A stretch of 64,000 nt of DNA from Pseudomonadota bacterium. Lineage in GTDB: Bacteria > Pseudomonadota > Alphaproteobacteria > Acetobacterales > Acetobacteraceae. The stretch covers positions 1 to 64,000 of the forward strand of contig JAJYYH010000042.1 in assembly GCA_021801255.1 (NCBI GenBank), written 5' to 3'. Of the stretch, positions 7,822 to 15,672 are shown piece after piece. Every line of letters starts with the position of its first letter. Positions within the stretch are counted from its first letter, which is position 1. A model generated the notes under the pieces. That model was not told the DNA's origin, did no database searches, and saw nothing but the letters and a program-made list of their open reading frames with translations. The translations under genes were made by a program, and so were the position numbers.

Positions 7822-9219
7822 TCAGCCACTGGCCGCCGCAAGCCGCGCTGGGTTGAGCATCTCATCGAGCGCGGCATCGCTCAGTGAAAACTTCTCGCGG
7901 GCGAGCGCGCGCACCGTCCGTCCGCTGGCCAGCGCCTCCTTGGCCAATTGCGCCGCCGCCTCATAGCCGATCAGCGGCACCAGCGCCGTCACCGCTCCCA
8001 CGCTCGCCTCGAGATGGCGCGCGCACTCGGCCGGGCGCGGGGTCAGCCCCGCCACGCAACGCGCGGTGAAGACCGTGACCGCGTTGGTCAGCAGCATGAG
8101 CGAGGAATGGATGTTGTGGGCGATCAGCGGCTCGAAGGCGTTGAGCTGCAATTGTCCCGCCTCGGCCGCCATCGTCACCGCGAGATCGTTGCCGATGACC
8201 TGAAAACACACCTGATTGACCACTTCGGGAATGACCGGATTGATTTTGCCCGGCATGATCGAGGAGCCCGGCTGCACCGCCGGCAGCGCGATCTCGCCGA
8301 TGCCCCCGCGCGGGCCCGACGAGAGCAGGCGAAGATCGTTGGCGATCTTGGAGAGCTTGGCGGCAACGCGCTTGAGCACGCCAGAGAACATCACGAACGC
8401 CCCCATGTCCCAGCTCGCCTCGACCAGATTGCTCGACTGCACCAGGGGAAACCCGCTGATCGCGGCGAGTTCGGCGATCGCCGCCGGGCCATAGGCGGGA
8501 TCGGCGTTGATCCGCGTGCCGATCGCGGTGCCGCCGAGATTGACCTCTTGCAACAGCTGCTGGGCCTCGCGCAGGCGCTCGATATCCTCGCGGATGGTGG
8601 TGGCGAAAGCGCCCAGCTCCTGCCCCAGTGTCATCGGCACGGCATCCTGCATCTGGGTCCGGCCGAGTTTGACGACCGCGGCGGTTTCGGCGGATTTGCG
8701 CTCGAACGCGCCGGCCAGTTCGGCGAGGGCAGCGGCAAGTTCCCCGCATGAGAGCAACACTGAAAGCCGCACCGCCGTGGGATAGGTGTCGTTGGTCGAT
8801 TGCGAGAGATTGACGTCGTCATTGGGATGCAGCGCGTGGTAGTCGCCGCGTGCATGCCCCATGAGTTCGAGCGCGCGATTGGCCAGCACCTCGTTCATGT
8901 TCATGTTGGTGGAGGTGCCGGCGCCGCCCTGGATGACATCCACCGGAAACTGGTCGTGGAATTTGCCGTCGATCACCTCTTGCGCCGCCGCGACGATCGC
9001 CCTGGCCTTGTCGGCACTCAGCTTGCCGAGCGCGGAATTGGCCCGCGCCGCCGCCATCTTGACCATGGCGAGCGCCCGCAGCAGCGCCGGGTAATGGGCC
9101 AGATTAACGCCGGTGATGGGAAAATTCTCAACCGCGCGCGCCGTCTGCACCCCCCAATAGGCGGCCTCCGGCACCGCCTTCTCGCCGAGACTGTCGTGCT
9201 CGATCCGAACCCCACTCAT
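7822..9219 (-). CDS. aspA: Aspartate ammonia-lyase (aspartase)
   Basis: Aspartase reversibly converts L-aspartate to fumarate and ammonia. The 465-residue protein has the class II fumarase/aspartase fold. The signature GSSIMPGKINPVIPEVVNQV carries the catalytic loop Ser and has the aspartase form (KINPVIPE); fumarase FumC usually reads KVNPTQCE. TQMQDAVPMTLGQE likewise matches aspartase rather than FumC (THLQDATPLTLGQE). The ATG overlaps the stop of the upstream MFS gene in an ATGA arrangement, so the two are co-translated, suggesting coupled transport and deamination of a dicarboxylic amino acid. Confidence 0.92.
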   Translation of the reverse strand: MSGVRIEHDSLGEKAVPEAAYWGVQTARAVENFPITGVNLAHYPALLRALAMVKMAAARANSALGKLSADKARAIVAAAQEVIDGKFHDQFPVDVIQGGAGTSTNMNMNEVLANRALELMGHARGDYHALHPNDDVNLSQSTNDTYPTAVRLSVLLSCGELAAALAELAGAFERKSAETAAVVKLGRTQMQDAVPMTLGQELGAFATTIREDIERLREAQQLLQEVNLGGTAIGTRINADPAYGPAAIAELAAISGFPLVQSSNLVEASWDMGAFVMFSGVLKRVAAKLSKIANDLRLLSSGPRGGIGEIALPAVQPGSSIMPGKINPVIPEVVNQVCFQVIGNDLAVTMAAEAGQLQLNAFEPLIAHNIHSSLMLLTNAVTVFTARCVAGLTPRPAECARHLEASVGAVTALVPLIGYEAAAQLAKEALASGRTVRALAREKFSLSDAALDEMLNPARLAAASG

Positions 9220-10412
9220 GCGATCCTCCTGAGGGTTGAGCGGCGAAGATGCCCGAAAAGCCCCGCCATGCCGAGAGCCAACCCCAGCCCCCCCACGGCG
9301 CGCCAGCCGCCGATGCCGAAAGCGAGGCCGCCGCAGGCTGAGCCGGCGGCACCGCCGGCGAACATCACCGTTACGAACACCGTGTTGATGCGGCTCCGCG
9401 CCTCGGGCCGGAGCGCGTAGATCACGCTTTGATGGGCGATGAGCGCCATCTGCACGCCGAGATCGAGCAGGATGGTGCCGGCGATCAGCCCGGCGAGGCG
9501 ATCAAGCGCCATGAATACCGCCCAGGCCACGAGCGTCAGCAGCGCCCCGAGCGCGATCACCGGGCGCGACCCGCGCCGGTCGCTGATCCGTCCGGCGAGC
9601 GGGGCGGCAAGCACGCCGGCCAGCCCGACCAGCCCGAATAGCCCGGCCGCCGAGCTCCCGAGGCGAAAGGGTGGGTCGGCGAGATGCAGCGCGAGCGTCG
9701 CCCAGAACGCGCTGAAGGCACCGAACAGCGCCGCCTGCACCAGGGCCGCGCGCCGCAGCGCCGGCAATTCGACGAACAACGCCAGCAGCGAGGCGAGCAG
9801 GCGGCGATAGGACAGCCGCTCCTTGGCGACACCCCGCGGCAAGGTCAGGGCGAGCAAAACCGCGATCACCCCGGCGAGCCCGACGCCCAGCCCGAACACC
9901 GCTCGCCAGCCGAGCAGGGCGGCGAGCGTGCCACTCACCACCCGGCCGAGCAGAATACCCGACAACAGCCCGCTCATGACCGTCCCCACGGTCGCGCCGC
10001 GCCGCGCCGGGCTGGCCAGCTCGGCGGCAAGCGGGACAATCTGCTGGGCGAGCGTCGCCCCGATGCCGATCAGGACCATGCTCGCGAACAGCATCCCCGG
10101 TCCCGGCGCCAGCGCGGCCGCAACGAGGGCGAGCGCCAGCTCGGCGAGCTGGGCGAAAATCAGCGCTCGCCGGTCCATCCCGTCTCCGAGCGGCACGAGC
10201 AGCAAAAGCCCAATCGCGAAGCCGAGCTGATTGGCCGTGGGCAGCAAGCGGACCCAGGTTCCAGCGCCGGGAAATGCCGCGCCGATGACGCCGAGCAGCG
10301 GCTGCACGTAATAGATATTGGCAACCGCCGCGCCGCAGGCGAAAGCCATAGCAGCGAGGGTCGCGCGCGAGAGGCCGGCGGAGGCCGGCTCAGAGTAGGA
10401 GGAAGACGTCAT
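9216..10412 (-). CDS. MFS transporter
   Basis: This is a 398-residue major facilitator protein with about twelve hydrophobic segments. The loop after TM2 reads PLGDGMDRR and the equivalent loop in the second half reads GRISDRRGSRPV, both degenerate forms of the MFS G-x-x-x-D-R-x-G-R motif. It looks like a proton-driven DHA1-type permease or exporter. The substrate cannot be read from sequence, but the ATGA overlap with aspA suggests aspartate, fumarate or a related compound. I placed the start at ATG 10412 (MTSSSYSEP), which overlaps the divergent leader ORF; the track start at 10445 is possible. Neither has a strong ribosome site. Confidence 0.8.
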   Translation of the reverse strand: MTSSSYSEPASAGLSRATLAAMAFACGAAVANIYYVQPLLGVIGAAFPGAGTWVRLLPTANQLGFAIGLLLLVPLGDGMDRRALIFAQLAELALALVAAALAPGPGMLFASMVLIGIGATLAQQIVPLAAELASPARRGATVGTVMSGLLSGILLGRVVSGTLAALLGWRAVFGLGVGLAGVIAVLLALTLPRGVAKERLSYRRLLASLLALFVELPALRRAALVQAALFGAFSAFWATLALHLADPPFRLGSSAAGLFGLVGLAGVLAAPLAGRISDRRGSRPVIALGALLTLVAWAVFMALDRLAGLIAGTILLDLGVQMALIAHQSVIYALRPEARSRINTVFVTVMFAGGAAGSACGGLAFGIGGWRAVGGLGLALGMAGLFGHLRRSTLRRIA

Positions 10413-10508
10413 GAAGGAGGATGAAACCCCGCGATGAAAAACCAAGCTGCCGAGATAGGCCGCCCGGCGCGCCCCGCCCAGGGGCCAGGGCGAGAGAGCC
10501 AGCGATGA
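10411..10508 (+). other. Two overlapping mini-ORFs leading into rmuC
   Basis: An ATG at 10411 with an AGGAGG ribosome site opens an 8-codon ORF (MKEDETPR) whose TGA (10435-10437) overlaps the ATG (10434) of a 24-codon ORF (MKNQAAEIG...), whose own TGA (10506-10508) overlaps the rmuC ATG (10505). Both junctions read CGATGA. This may be a translational relay into rmuC, or simply chance. No peptide function is claimed. Confidence 0.3.
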
Positions 10509-11749
10509 GCGCCGGCGCGGGGCTGACCACCGTTTTCGCCGCCCTCGCCGCCCTCGCGGCGGTTTTGACGCTGCTCAGGGGATGGCGCGGCGCGGCGCGG
10601 GAGGAGACGCTGCGCCTAAAACTCGATCAACTTCTCGCGGGGCAGCAGAGTGCCGCCGAGACCATCGGCCTCCGCCTGCGCGAGACCGAACGCGCGCTCA
10701 CCGCGCCCCTCGGCGATCTCCGCGCGGTGCTTGGCCAGAGCCAGGGCGATCTCCGCACCGCGCTCGCCGAGGGCCAGGACAAAACCTGGCGCCTGATGTC
10801 CGAAAAGCTTCAGGAACTTCGCGAGGGGAATGAGAAAAAACTCGGCGAGATCCAGGCCAGCGTCAACGAACAGCTCCACGCCGCGGTCGAGGCGCAGATG
10901 ACGGTGAGCTTCGCTCGCGTCACCGAGCAGTTCGCGGCCGTGCAGAAGGCGATCGGCGATGTCCAGTCCGTCACCGCGCAGATCGGCGATCTCCGGCGGC
11001 TGTTTTCCAACGTCAAGGCGCGCGGCGGCTGGGGGGAGGCGCAGTTGCAGGCGATGCTCGACGATATTCTGCCCGCGGGCGGCTATCAGATGAATGTGCG
11101 GATGCGCGACGACAGCCAGGAGGCGGTGGAGTTCGCCGTCGTCATGCCGATGCGCGGCGATGTGCGCCCGCTCTTGCCGATCGATGCCAAATTCCCCACC
11201 GAGGACTATGAGCGCCTGCTCGCCGCCGCCGAGATGGGCGATGCCGAGGGCGAACGCGCCGCCCGCCAGGGCCTGGCCCAGCGCATTCGCAAGGAGGCGG
11301 AGAAAATCCGCGATAAATATATTGTTCCGCCGCGCAGCGTGGAATTCGCCGTGCTCTATCTGCCGAGCGACGGGCTGTTTGCCGAAATCGCCCGCATCCC
11401 CGGCCTGATCGATGAGATCAGCAGGCTTACGCGCGTCGTGATCCTCGGGCCGAGCCTGCTGCCGGCGCTGCTGCGCACCATTCTGCTCGGCCATGTCACG
11501 CTGGCACTGGAACAGAAGGCCGATGAGGTGCGCCATCTGCTCGCCGCGACGCGCGGCGAGATGGTCCGGATGGACGCGGTGCTGCAACGGCTCGCCAAAC
11601 AGGCGAGCACCATGGGCAACACCATCGACGAGGCTCGAAGGCGCACCCGCGCCGTCGATCGCAAGCTCAGGGGGGTCGAAGTGCTCGCCCCCGAAGCAGC
11701 GCGCGAGGCGCTCGGGATCGAGGACAGCGTCGAGGCCGAGGAGGGCTGA
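10505..11749 (+). CDS. rmuC: RmuC family DNA recombination protein
   Basis: RmuC limits inversions at short inverted repeats in E. coli and has a nuclease-like (PD-(D/E)XK-related) fold. The 414-residue protein has an N-terminal membrane anchor (TTVFAALAALAAVLTLL), a long coiled-coil region (about residues 35-175) and the conserved core starting at VKARGGWGEAQLQAMLDDIL with LLPIDAKFPTEDYERL and VEFAVLYLPSDGLFAE. ATG 10505 is preferred because it starts immediately before the anchor; the track start at 10421 sits with no spacing after AAGGAGG. The downstream DUF423 gene is 2 bases away. Confidence 0.9.
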   Translation: MSAGAGLTTVFAALAALAAVLTLLRGWRGAAREETLRLKLDQLLAGQQSAAETIGLRLRETERALTAPLGDLRAVLGQSQGDLRTALAEGQDKTWRLMSEKLQELREGNEKKLGEIQASVNEQLHAAVEAQMTVSFARVTEQFAAVQKAIGDVQSVTAQIGDLRRLFSNVKARGGWGEAQLQAMLDDILPAGGYQMNVRMRDDSQEAVEFAVVMPMRGDVRPLLPIDAKFPTEDYERLLAAAEMGDAEGERAARQGLAQRIRKEAEKIRDKYIVPPRSVEFAVLYLPSDGLFAEIARIPGLIDEISRLTRVVILGPSLLPALLRTILLGHVTLALEQKADEVRHLLAATRGEMVRMDAVLQRLAKQASTMGNTIDEARRRTRAVDRKLRGVEVLAPEAAREALGIEDSVEAEEG

Positions 11750-11751
11750 AC

Positions 11752-12114
11752 ATGGCACGGTTGTGGATTGCGCTCGGCGCGCTCTACGGGCTGCTCGGCG
11801 TTGCCCTGGCGGCCTATTCCGCCCATGCCGGGCTCGACGACAGGGCGGCCATCCTGCTCGGCCGGGCCAGCGAAATCGCGCTCTGGCACGCCCCGGCGCT
11901 GCTGTTTGCCGCGCTCTGGCGGGAACGCGCCGGAAGGCTTGCCGATGCCGCGGGCCTGGCCTTCGCGCTGGGCGTGCCGCTCTTTTCCGGCGCCGTCGCC
12001 GCTCTTGCCCTCGGCCTCGTGCGCCACGCCGCCGCGGCCCCCTTCGGCGGCAGCCTGCTCATGCTCGGCTGGGCGCTGCTCGTGATCTCGGCCGCACGGG
12101 GGAAGCAAAACTGA
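11752..12114 (+). CDS. DUF423 family membrane protein
   Basis: This small (120-residue) inner-membrane protein has four hydrophobic segments. It matches the DUF423 (YgdD-like) pattern: an N-terminal GALYGLLGVALAAYSAHAG, the central LAFALGVPLFSGAVAALALG and a C-terminal PFGGSLLMLGWALLVISA. No function is established for the family. It starts two bases after the rmuC stop, so the two are almost certainly co-transcribed. Confidence 0.82.
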   Translation: MARLWIALGALYGLLGVALAAYSAHAGLDDRAAILLGRASEIALWHAPALLFAALWRERAGRLADAAGLAFALGVPLFSGAVAALALGLVRHAAAAPFGGSLLMLGWALLVISAARGKQN

Positions 12115-12127
12115 GGGCCTCGTAGGC

Positions 12128-12235
12128 CAGGGGGCTTTGCCCCCTGCACCCCCAGCAAAGGCGGAGCCTTTGCGATCCATTCCATGATGCGGGTCTGGGG
12201 CCGCTGGCCCCAGCGGGTCCAGGGCGGAGCCCTGG
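12128..12235. repeat. Dispersed multi-hairpin intergenic repeat, copy A
   Basis: Four consecutive perfect hairpins fill the gap: CAGGGGG/CCCCCTG (12128-12146), GCAAAGGC/GCCTTTGC (12155-12173), CTGGGGCC/GGCCCCAG (12195-12213) and CCAGGGC/GCCCTGG (12219-12235). The same units occur at 29527, 36514, 41897 and 46823. It lies between convergent genes and could also terminate transcription. Confidence 0.85.
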
Positions 12236-12249
12236 CCTTATCGCGCATA

Positions 12250-14076
12250 TCAGCCCCAGCCGACAGACAGCCAGGGTAGAGCCGCGACCAGCATCACGGC
12301 GAGCAGCAGGATGCCGAGATAGGGCCAGATGCGGGTGATCGCCTCGTCGGGCGAGACGCGGCCGATGGCGCAGGCGGCATAGAAGCCGACCCCGAAAGGC
12401 GGCGCGAACAGGCCGAGCCCCATGGCCAGCACGACGACGATGGCATAGTGGATTTCGGCGATATGGAGCGCGCGGGCGGCGGGAAACAGCAGCGGGCCGA
12501 ACAAAATGATCGCCGGGATGCCTTCGAGCACCGAGCCGAGCACGGCGAAGGCGGCGATCGAGGCGGCGAAGAACCCCGCCCGCCCGCCGGGCATCGCCGT
12601 CACGGCAGCGACCAGGGCGCGCGAAAAGCCCGATTGCGTGAGGGCCCAACCCATCGCCGTCGCGGTGCCGATGATCAGCAGAATGGCGCCCGAGAGCGAG
12701 GCGGTTTCGATGAGAATCGCGCCCAGGCGTCGCCAGTCGAACTGGCGATAGACCAGCAAGCCCACGACAATGGTATAGACCACGCCGACGGTCGAGACTT
12801 CGGTCGCGGTGGCGATGCCATCGACCACCGCGGCGCGGATCAGAAAGGGCAGCACCAGGGCGGGCAAGGCGATGACGAAGCGCCGCGCGATCTCGCGCCC
12901 GCGCTGGCGCGGCGTAGTGCCGAGCGCCTCCCGCCGCGCCTGAAAGAACACCACGAGCGCCAGCCCGAGCGCGCCGACGGCGGCGGGCAGCACGCCGCCA
13001 TTGAAGAGCCCGGCGATCGAGACGCCGGTGACCGAGCCGATGGTGATCAAGACAAGGCTCGGCGGAATGGTCTCGGCCATCGCCCCCGAGGACGCCAGAA
13101 GCGCCACGAGCTGGCCAGGCTGCGCCCCGCGCGCCCGCATCTCGGGAAACAGCGCCGGCGCCACGGCCGCCATGTCGGCGGCTTTCGAGCCCGAGATGCC
13201 GGAAACCAGATACATCGCGACGATCAGCACATAGGCGAGGCCACCCCGCAAATGGCCGAGCAGGGCGGCGAGAAACCCGACCAGGGCGCGAGCCAGCCCG
13301 GTCATTTCGATGAGCAGACCGAGAAAAATGAACAGCGGCACGGCAAGCAGCACCATGCCTGACATGCCGCCATCCATCCGGCTGACGACGATGCCGAGTG
13401 GGATATGGGTGGTGAGCGCGAGATAGCTCAGGGTCGCGGTGCCGAAGGCGAAGGCGATGGGCACGCCGATCGCGACCGCCAGGGCGACGAGGCCAACAAA
13501 GAAAACCACGAGATTCCAATTGCCAAGCCGCGCGAAGACGGGCTGCGCCAGCACCAGCAAAGCGCCCGTGAGGGCGATCACGGCGAGCGCGCCGAGGCCG
13601 CCCGCGAGGCCGGATGCGGCAAACAACCGCCGCGCCGCCACCAGCGCCATCAGCACCGCTCCGACAACAAGAGAAGCGACCCGGAGCCCGTCGGGAAATT
13701 CCAGCGCCGGGCTGGTGATTTGCCATTGTTCCTGGGCATAGACAAACGCCGGGCCAATGATCTCGATGACGAAGACGATGACAATCGCGCTGGCGAAAGC
13801 GTCGAGCCGGGCGCGGAAGCCGGGCGATGCCAGCGCCACCAGCGTGCCAAGGCGCATATGCTCGCCCCGCCGGAGCGCGATCGCCGCGCCCAGCATCGCG
13901 AGCCAGAGAAACAGCGCGCCCGCCAGTTCATCCGACCAGACCAGCGGATTGCCGAACCCGTAGCGCGCGATGACGCCGGCGAACAGCACCACCACCTCGA
14001 CCACGACGAGGATCGCCGCGACGAGGTCGGTGAGACGGTCGATCAGCCGCGCGAGCGCGCGGAGGCCGTTCCGCAT
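12250..14076 (-). CDS. TRAP transporter fused permease, DctQ-DctM
   Basis: This 608-residue membrane protein combines the small (DctQ) and large (DctM) subunits of a TRAP transporter, which imports organic acids using a sodium or proton gradient and a periplasmic binding protein. The DctQ part (about 1-160) shows WSDELAGALFLWLAMLGAAIALRRGEHM. The DctM part shows VPLFIFLGLLIEMTG and SGISGSKAADMAAVAPALFPEM. The 958-residue track ORF is wrong upstream: its first 350 residues are a shadow of the SDR gene. No binding protein gene is adjacent. The SDR gene 32 bases upstream probably shares its transcript. Confidence 0.9.
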   Translation of the reverse strand: MRNGLRALARLIDRLTDLVAAILVVVEVVVLFAGVIARYGFGNPLVWSDELAGALFLWLAMLGAAIALRRGEHMRLGTLVALASPGFRARLDAFASAIVIVFVIEIIGPAFVYAQEQWQITSPALEFPDGLRVASLVVGAVLMALVAARRLFAASGLAGGLGALAVIALTGALLVLAQPVFARLGNWNLVVFFVGLVALAVAIGVPIAFAFGTATLSYLALTTHIPLGIVVSRMDGGMSGMVLLAVPLFIFLGLLIEMTGLARALVGFLAALLGHLRGGLAYVLIVAMYLVSGISGSKAADMAAVAPALFPEMRARGAQPGQLVALLASSGAMAETIPPSLVLITIGSVTGVSIAGLFNGGVLPAAVGALGLALVVFFQARREALGTTPRQRGREIARRFVIALPALVLPFLIRAAVVDGIATATEVSTVGVVYTIVVGLLVYRQFDWRRLGAILIETASLSGAILLIIGTATAMGWALTQSGFSRALVAAVTAMPGGRAGFFAASIAAFAVLGSVLEGIPAIILFGPLLFPAARALHIAEIHYAIVVVLAMGLGLFAPPFGVGFYAACAIGRVSPDEAITRIWPYLGILLLAVMLVAALPWLSVGWG

Positions 14077-14108
14077 CGGCTCAAGGCGCCCGTGCCAGGG
14101 CGAGCGTG

Positions 14109-15029
14109 CTAGACCGGATCCCAGGAAAACACCTCGCCACTGCGATCGAGCGGCAGCAGCGCGTCCTGGAGCGCGGGCAGGGCGTGTTCGGCGATCAGCT
14201 CGGGGGTCCAGCCCTCGCCGCGATGGATGCCGCGGATCGGGCGGGGCGAACTCATCAGAAAAATCTCGTTGTGGCGCACCGCGAAAACCTGCCCGGTCAC
14301 GTTCCGCGCGGCGTCGGAGGCAAGAAACACCGCCATCGGGGCGTTTTTCTCGGGTGTCATCTGCTGGATTTTCGCCACCCGCGCCTGCTGCTCCGGCGTC
14401 TCGGCCGGGATCGAGCTGGTCATCCGGCTCCAGGCGAAGGGTGCGATGCAGTTCGAGCGCACATTGTAGCGCTTCATGTCCAGCGCGATCGATTTGGAGA
14501 GCGCGGTGATGCCGAGCTTGGCGGCGGCGTAGTTGGCCTGGCCGAAATTGCCGATCAGCCCCGAGGTGCTGGTCATATGCACATAGGCGCCACCTTCCTG
14601 GGCGCGAAAATGCGGCGCCGCGGCGCGCGAGAGGAAGAAGCTGCCGTTGAGATGGACATTGATCACCGCCAGCCAGTCCTCGGGCGACATCTTGTGGAAG
14701 ATGACATCGCGCAGGATGCCGGCATTGTTGACGACGATATCGACGCGCCCGAAATGATCGAGAGTGGCTTGGACGATGCGCTGCGCCGAGGCCCATTCGG
14801 CGACGCTCTCGGTACTGATCGCCGCCTCGCCACCGCGCTGGCGGATGATCGCGCGGGTCTGCTCGGCGGGTGTGGCCGAGGCGCCCTCGCCGGTGAGCGA
14901 GGCGCCGATATCGTTGATCACCACCTTGGCGCCGGCGAGCGCCATGGCGAGCGCGATCTCGCGCCCGATCCCGCCGCCCGCCCCGCTGACGACCGCGACT
15001 TTCCCCTCCAGCATGCGCTGTTCCGACAT
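14109..15029 (-). CDS. SDR family NAD(P)-dependent oxidoreductase
   Basis: This is a 306-residue short-chain dehydrogenase. The cofactor motif GAGGGIG is near residue 17, NNAG near residue 102, and the catalytic Ser in STSGLIGN and YAAAK tetrad residues follow at about 152-171. The insertion INDIGASLTGEGASATPAEQ and LRDVIFHKMSPEDW resemble the hydroxyacyl-CoA dehydrogenase domain of multifunctional enzyme 2 (HSD17B4-like). The substrate may therefore be a hydroxyacyl-CoA or related hydroxy acid. It is the first gene of an operon with the TRAP permease, pointing to uptake and oxidation of an organic acid. Confidence 0.85.
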   Translation of the reverse strand: MSEQRMLEGKVAVVSGAGGGIGREIALAMALAGAKVVINDIGASLTGEGASATPAEQTRAIIRQRGGEAAISTESVAEWASAQRIVQATLDHFGRVDIVVNNAGILRDVIFHKMSPEDWLAVINVHLNGSFFLSRAAAPHFRAQEGGAYVHMTSTSGLIGNFGQANYAAAKLGITALSKSIALDMKRYNVRSNCIAPFAWSRMTSSIPAETPEQQARVAKIQQMTPEKNAPMAVFLASDAARNVTGQVFAVRHNEIFLMSSPRPIRGIHRGEGWTPELIAEHALPALQDALLPLDRSGEVFSWDPV

Positions 15030-15100
15030 GGTCTTCCTCCCGATGGTTACGCCGAGAGGTTAGGCCGACCGCTCGGCGAGGGCTAGTCTCCCCGCGCCCC

Positions 15101-15159
15101 TTGACCTTGCCGGGAGGATACGCCAAATGCCCTCTATCAGGACCGTTGAAGTCCTCTTA
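15101..15159 (+). promoter_or_regulatory. Putative suf promoter with IscR-like operator
   Basis: TTGACC (15101-15106) could be a -35 element, with a weak CAAATG 17 bases later. Overlapping the probable transcript start is an interrupted palindrome (15133-15159) whose core is GAC-N7-GTC (AGGAC...GTCCT). The GAC-N7-GTC spacing and flanking TAT/TTA triplets resemble the type 1 IscR site ATA-N3-GAC-N7-GTC-N3-TAT. This suggests autoregulation by the Rrf2 protein encoded just downstream. Confidence 0.5.
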
Positions 15160-15180
15160 GGCGATGGGTGCGATCCGGTC

Positions 15181-15636
15181 ATGCTGCGTCTTTCCAAACT
15201 AACCGATTATGCGGTCGTGGTTCTGGTGCAACTGGCGCGCGGCGAGGCGATGCAGACCGCGCCTGGTATCGCGCTCGCGACGATGGTGCCGGAGCCGACG
15301 GTTGCCAAGGTGCTGAAAATCCTGGCTGCCGGCGGGCTGGTCGCCTCGTTGCGCGGCGCGCGCGGCGGCTATCGCCTGCTGCGTCCGCTGGCCGCTATTC
15401 CAGTCGCCGAGGTGATCGCCGCCGTCGATGGGCCGATCGCGCTCACCGCCTGCGTCGAGGGCAGCCTGATCGCCTGCGAGCAGCAGGGCTCCTGCATGAT
15501 GTCGGGCCGCTGGGCGCGGGTGAACGAGGCGATCCAGCAGGCGCTCGAGGGCATCACGCTCGCCGACATGATCGAGGACGCCGTCACACACTACCCGGTG
15601 CGCGAAGGTGCCGCTGCGCGCCCCGCCGCCGAGTGA
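15181..15636 (+). CDS. Rrf2-family Fe-S assembly regulator (SufR/IscR type)
   Basis: This 151-residue winged-helix regulator starts MLRLSKLTDYAVVVL, the standard beginning of SUF-associated Rrf2 regulators. The recognition helix region is MVPEPTVAKVLKIL and the wing is RGARGGYRL. Three cysteines (ACVEGS, ACEQQGSC) are placed to bind a [2Fe-2S] cluster for sensing Fe-S status. The track start at 15127 has a strong GGGAGG site but adds 18 atypical residues and would cover the putative operator; I prefer 15181. It heads the suf operon, 36 bases before sufB, and likely represses it when clusters are plentiful. Confidence 0.87.
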   Translation: MLRLSKLTDYAVVVLVQLARGEAMQTAPGIALATMVPEPTVAKVLKILAAGGLVASLRGARGGYRLLRPLAAIPVAEVIAAVDGPIALTACVEGSLIACEQQGSCMMSGRWARVNEAIQQALEGITLADMIEDAVTHYPVREGAAARPAAE

Positions 15637-15672
15637 GCGATCGTCCGCCACGCTGACCGAGAAAGGCATCCG

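Noticed and set aside
12128-12235. Possible CRISPR or tRNA-like array in the hairpin repeats
   Set aside because: Repeat units are not regularly spaced and there are no unique spacers or tRNA features; they fit an interspersed palindromic repeat family.
14077-15126. First 350 residues of the 958-residue ORF upstream of the TRAP permease
   Set aside because: This part is an Arg-rich out-of-frame reading of the SDR gene; the permease begins at MRNGLRAL.
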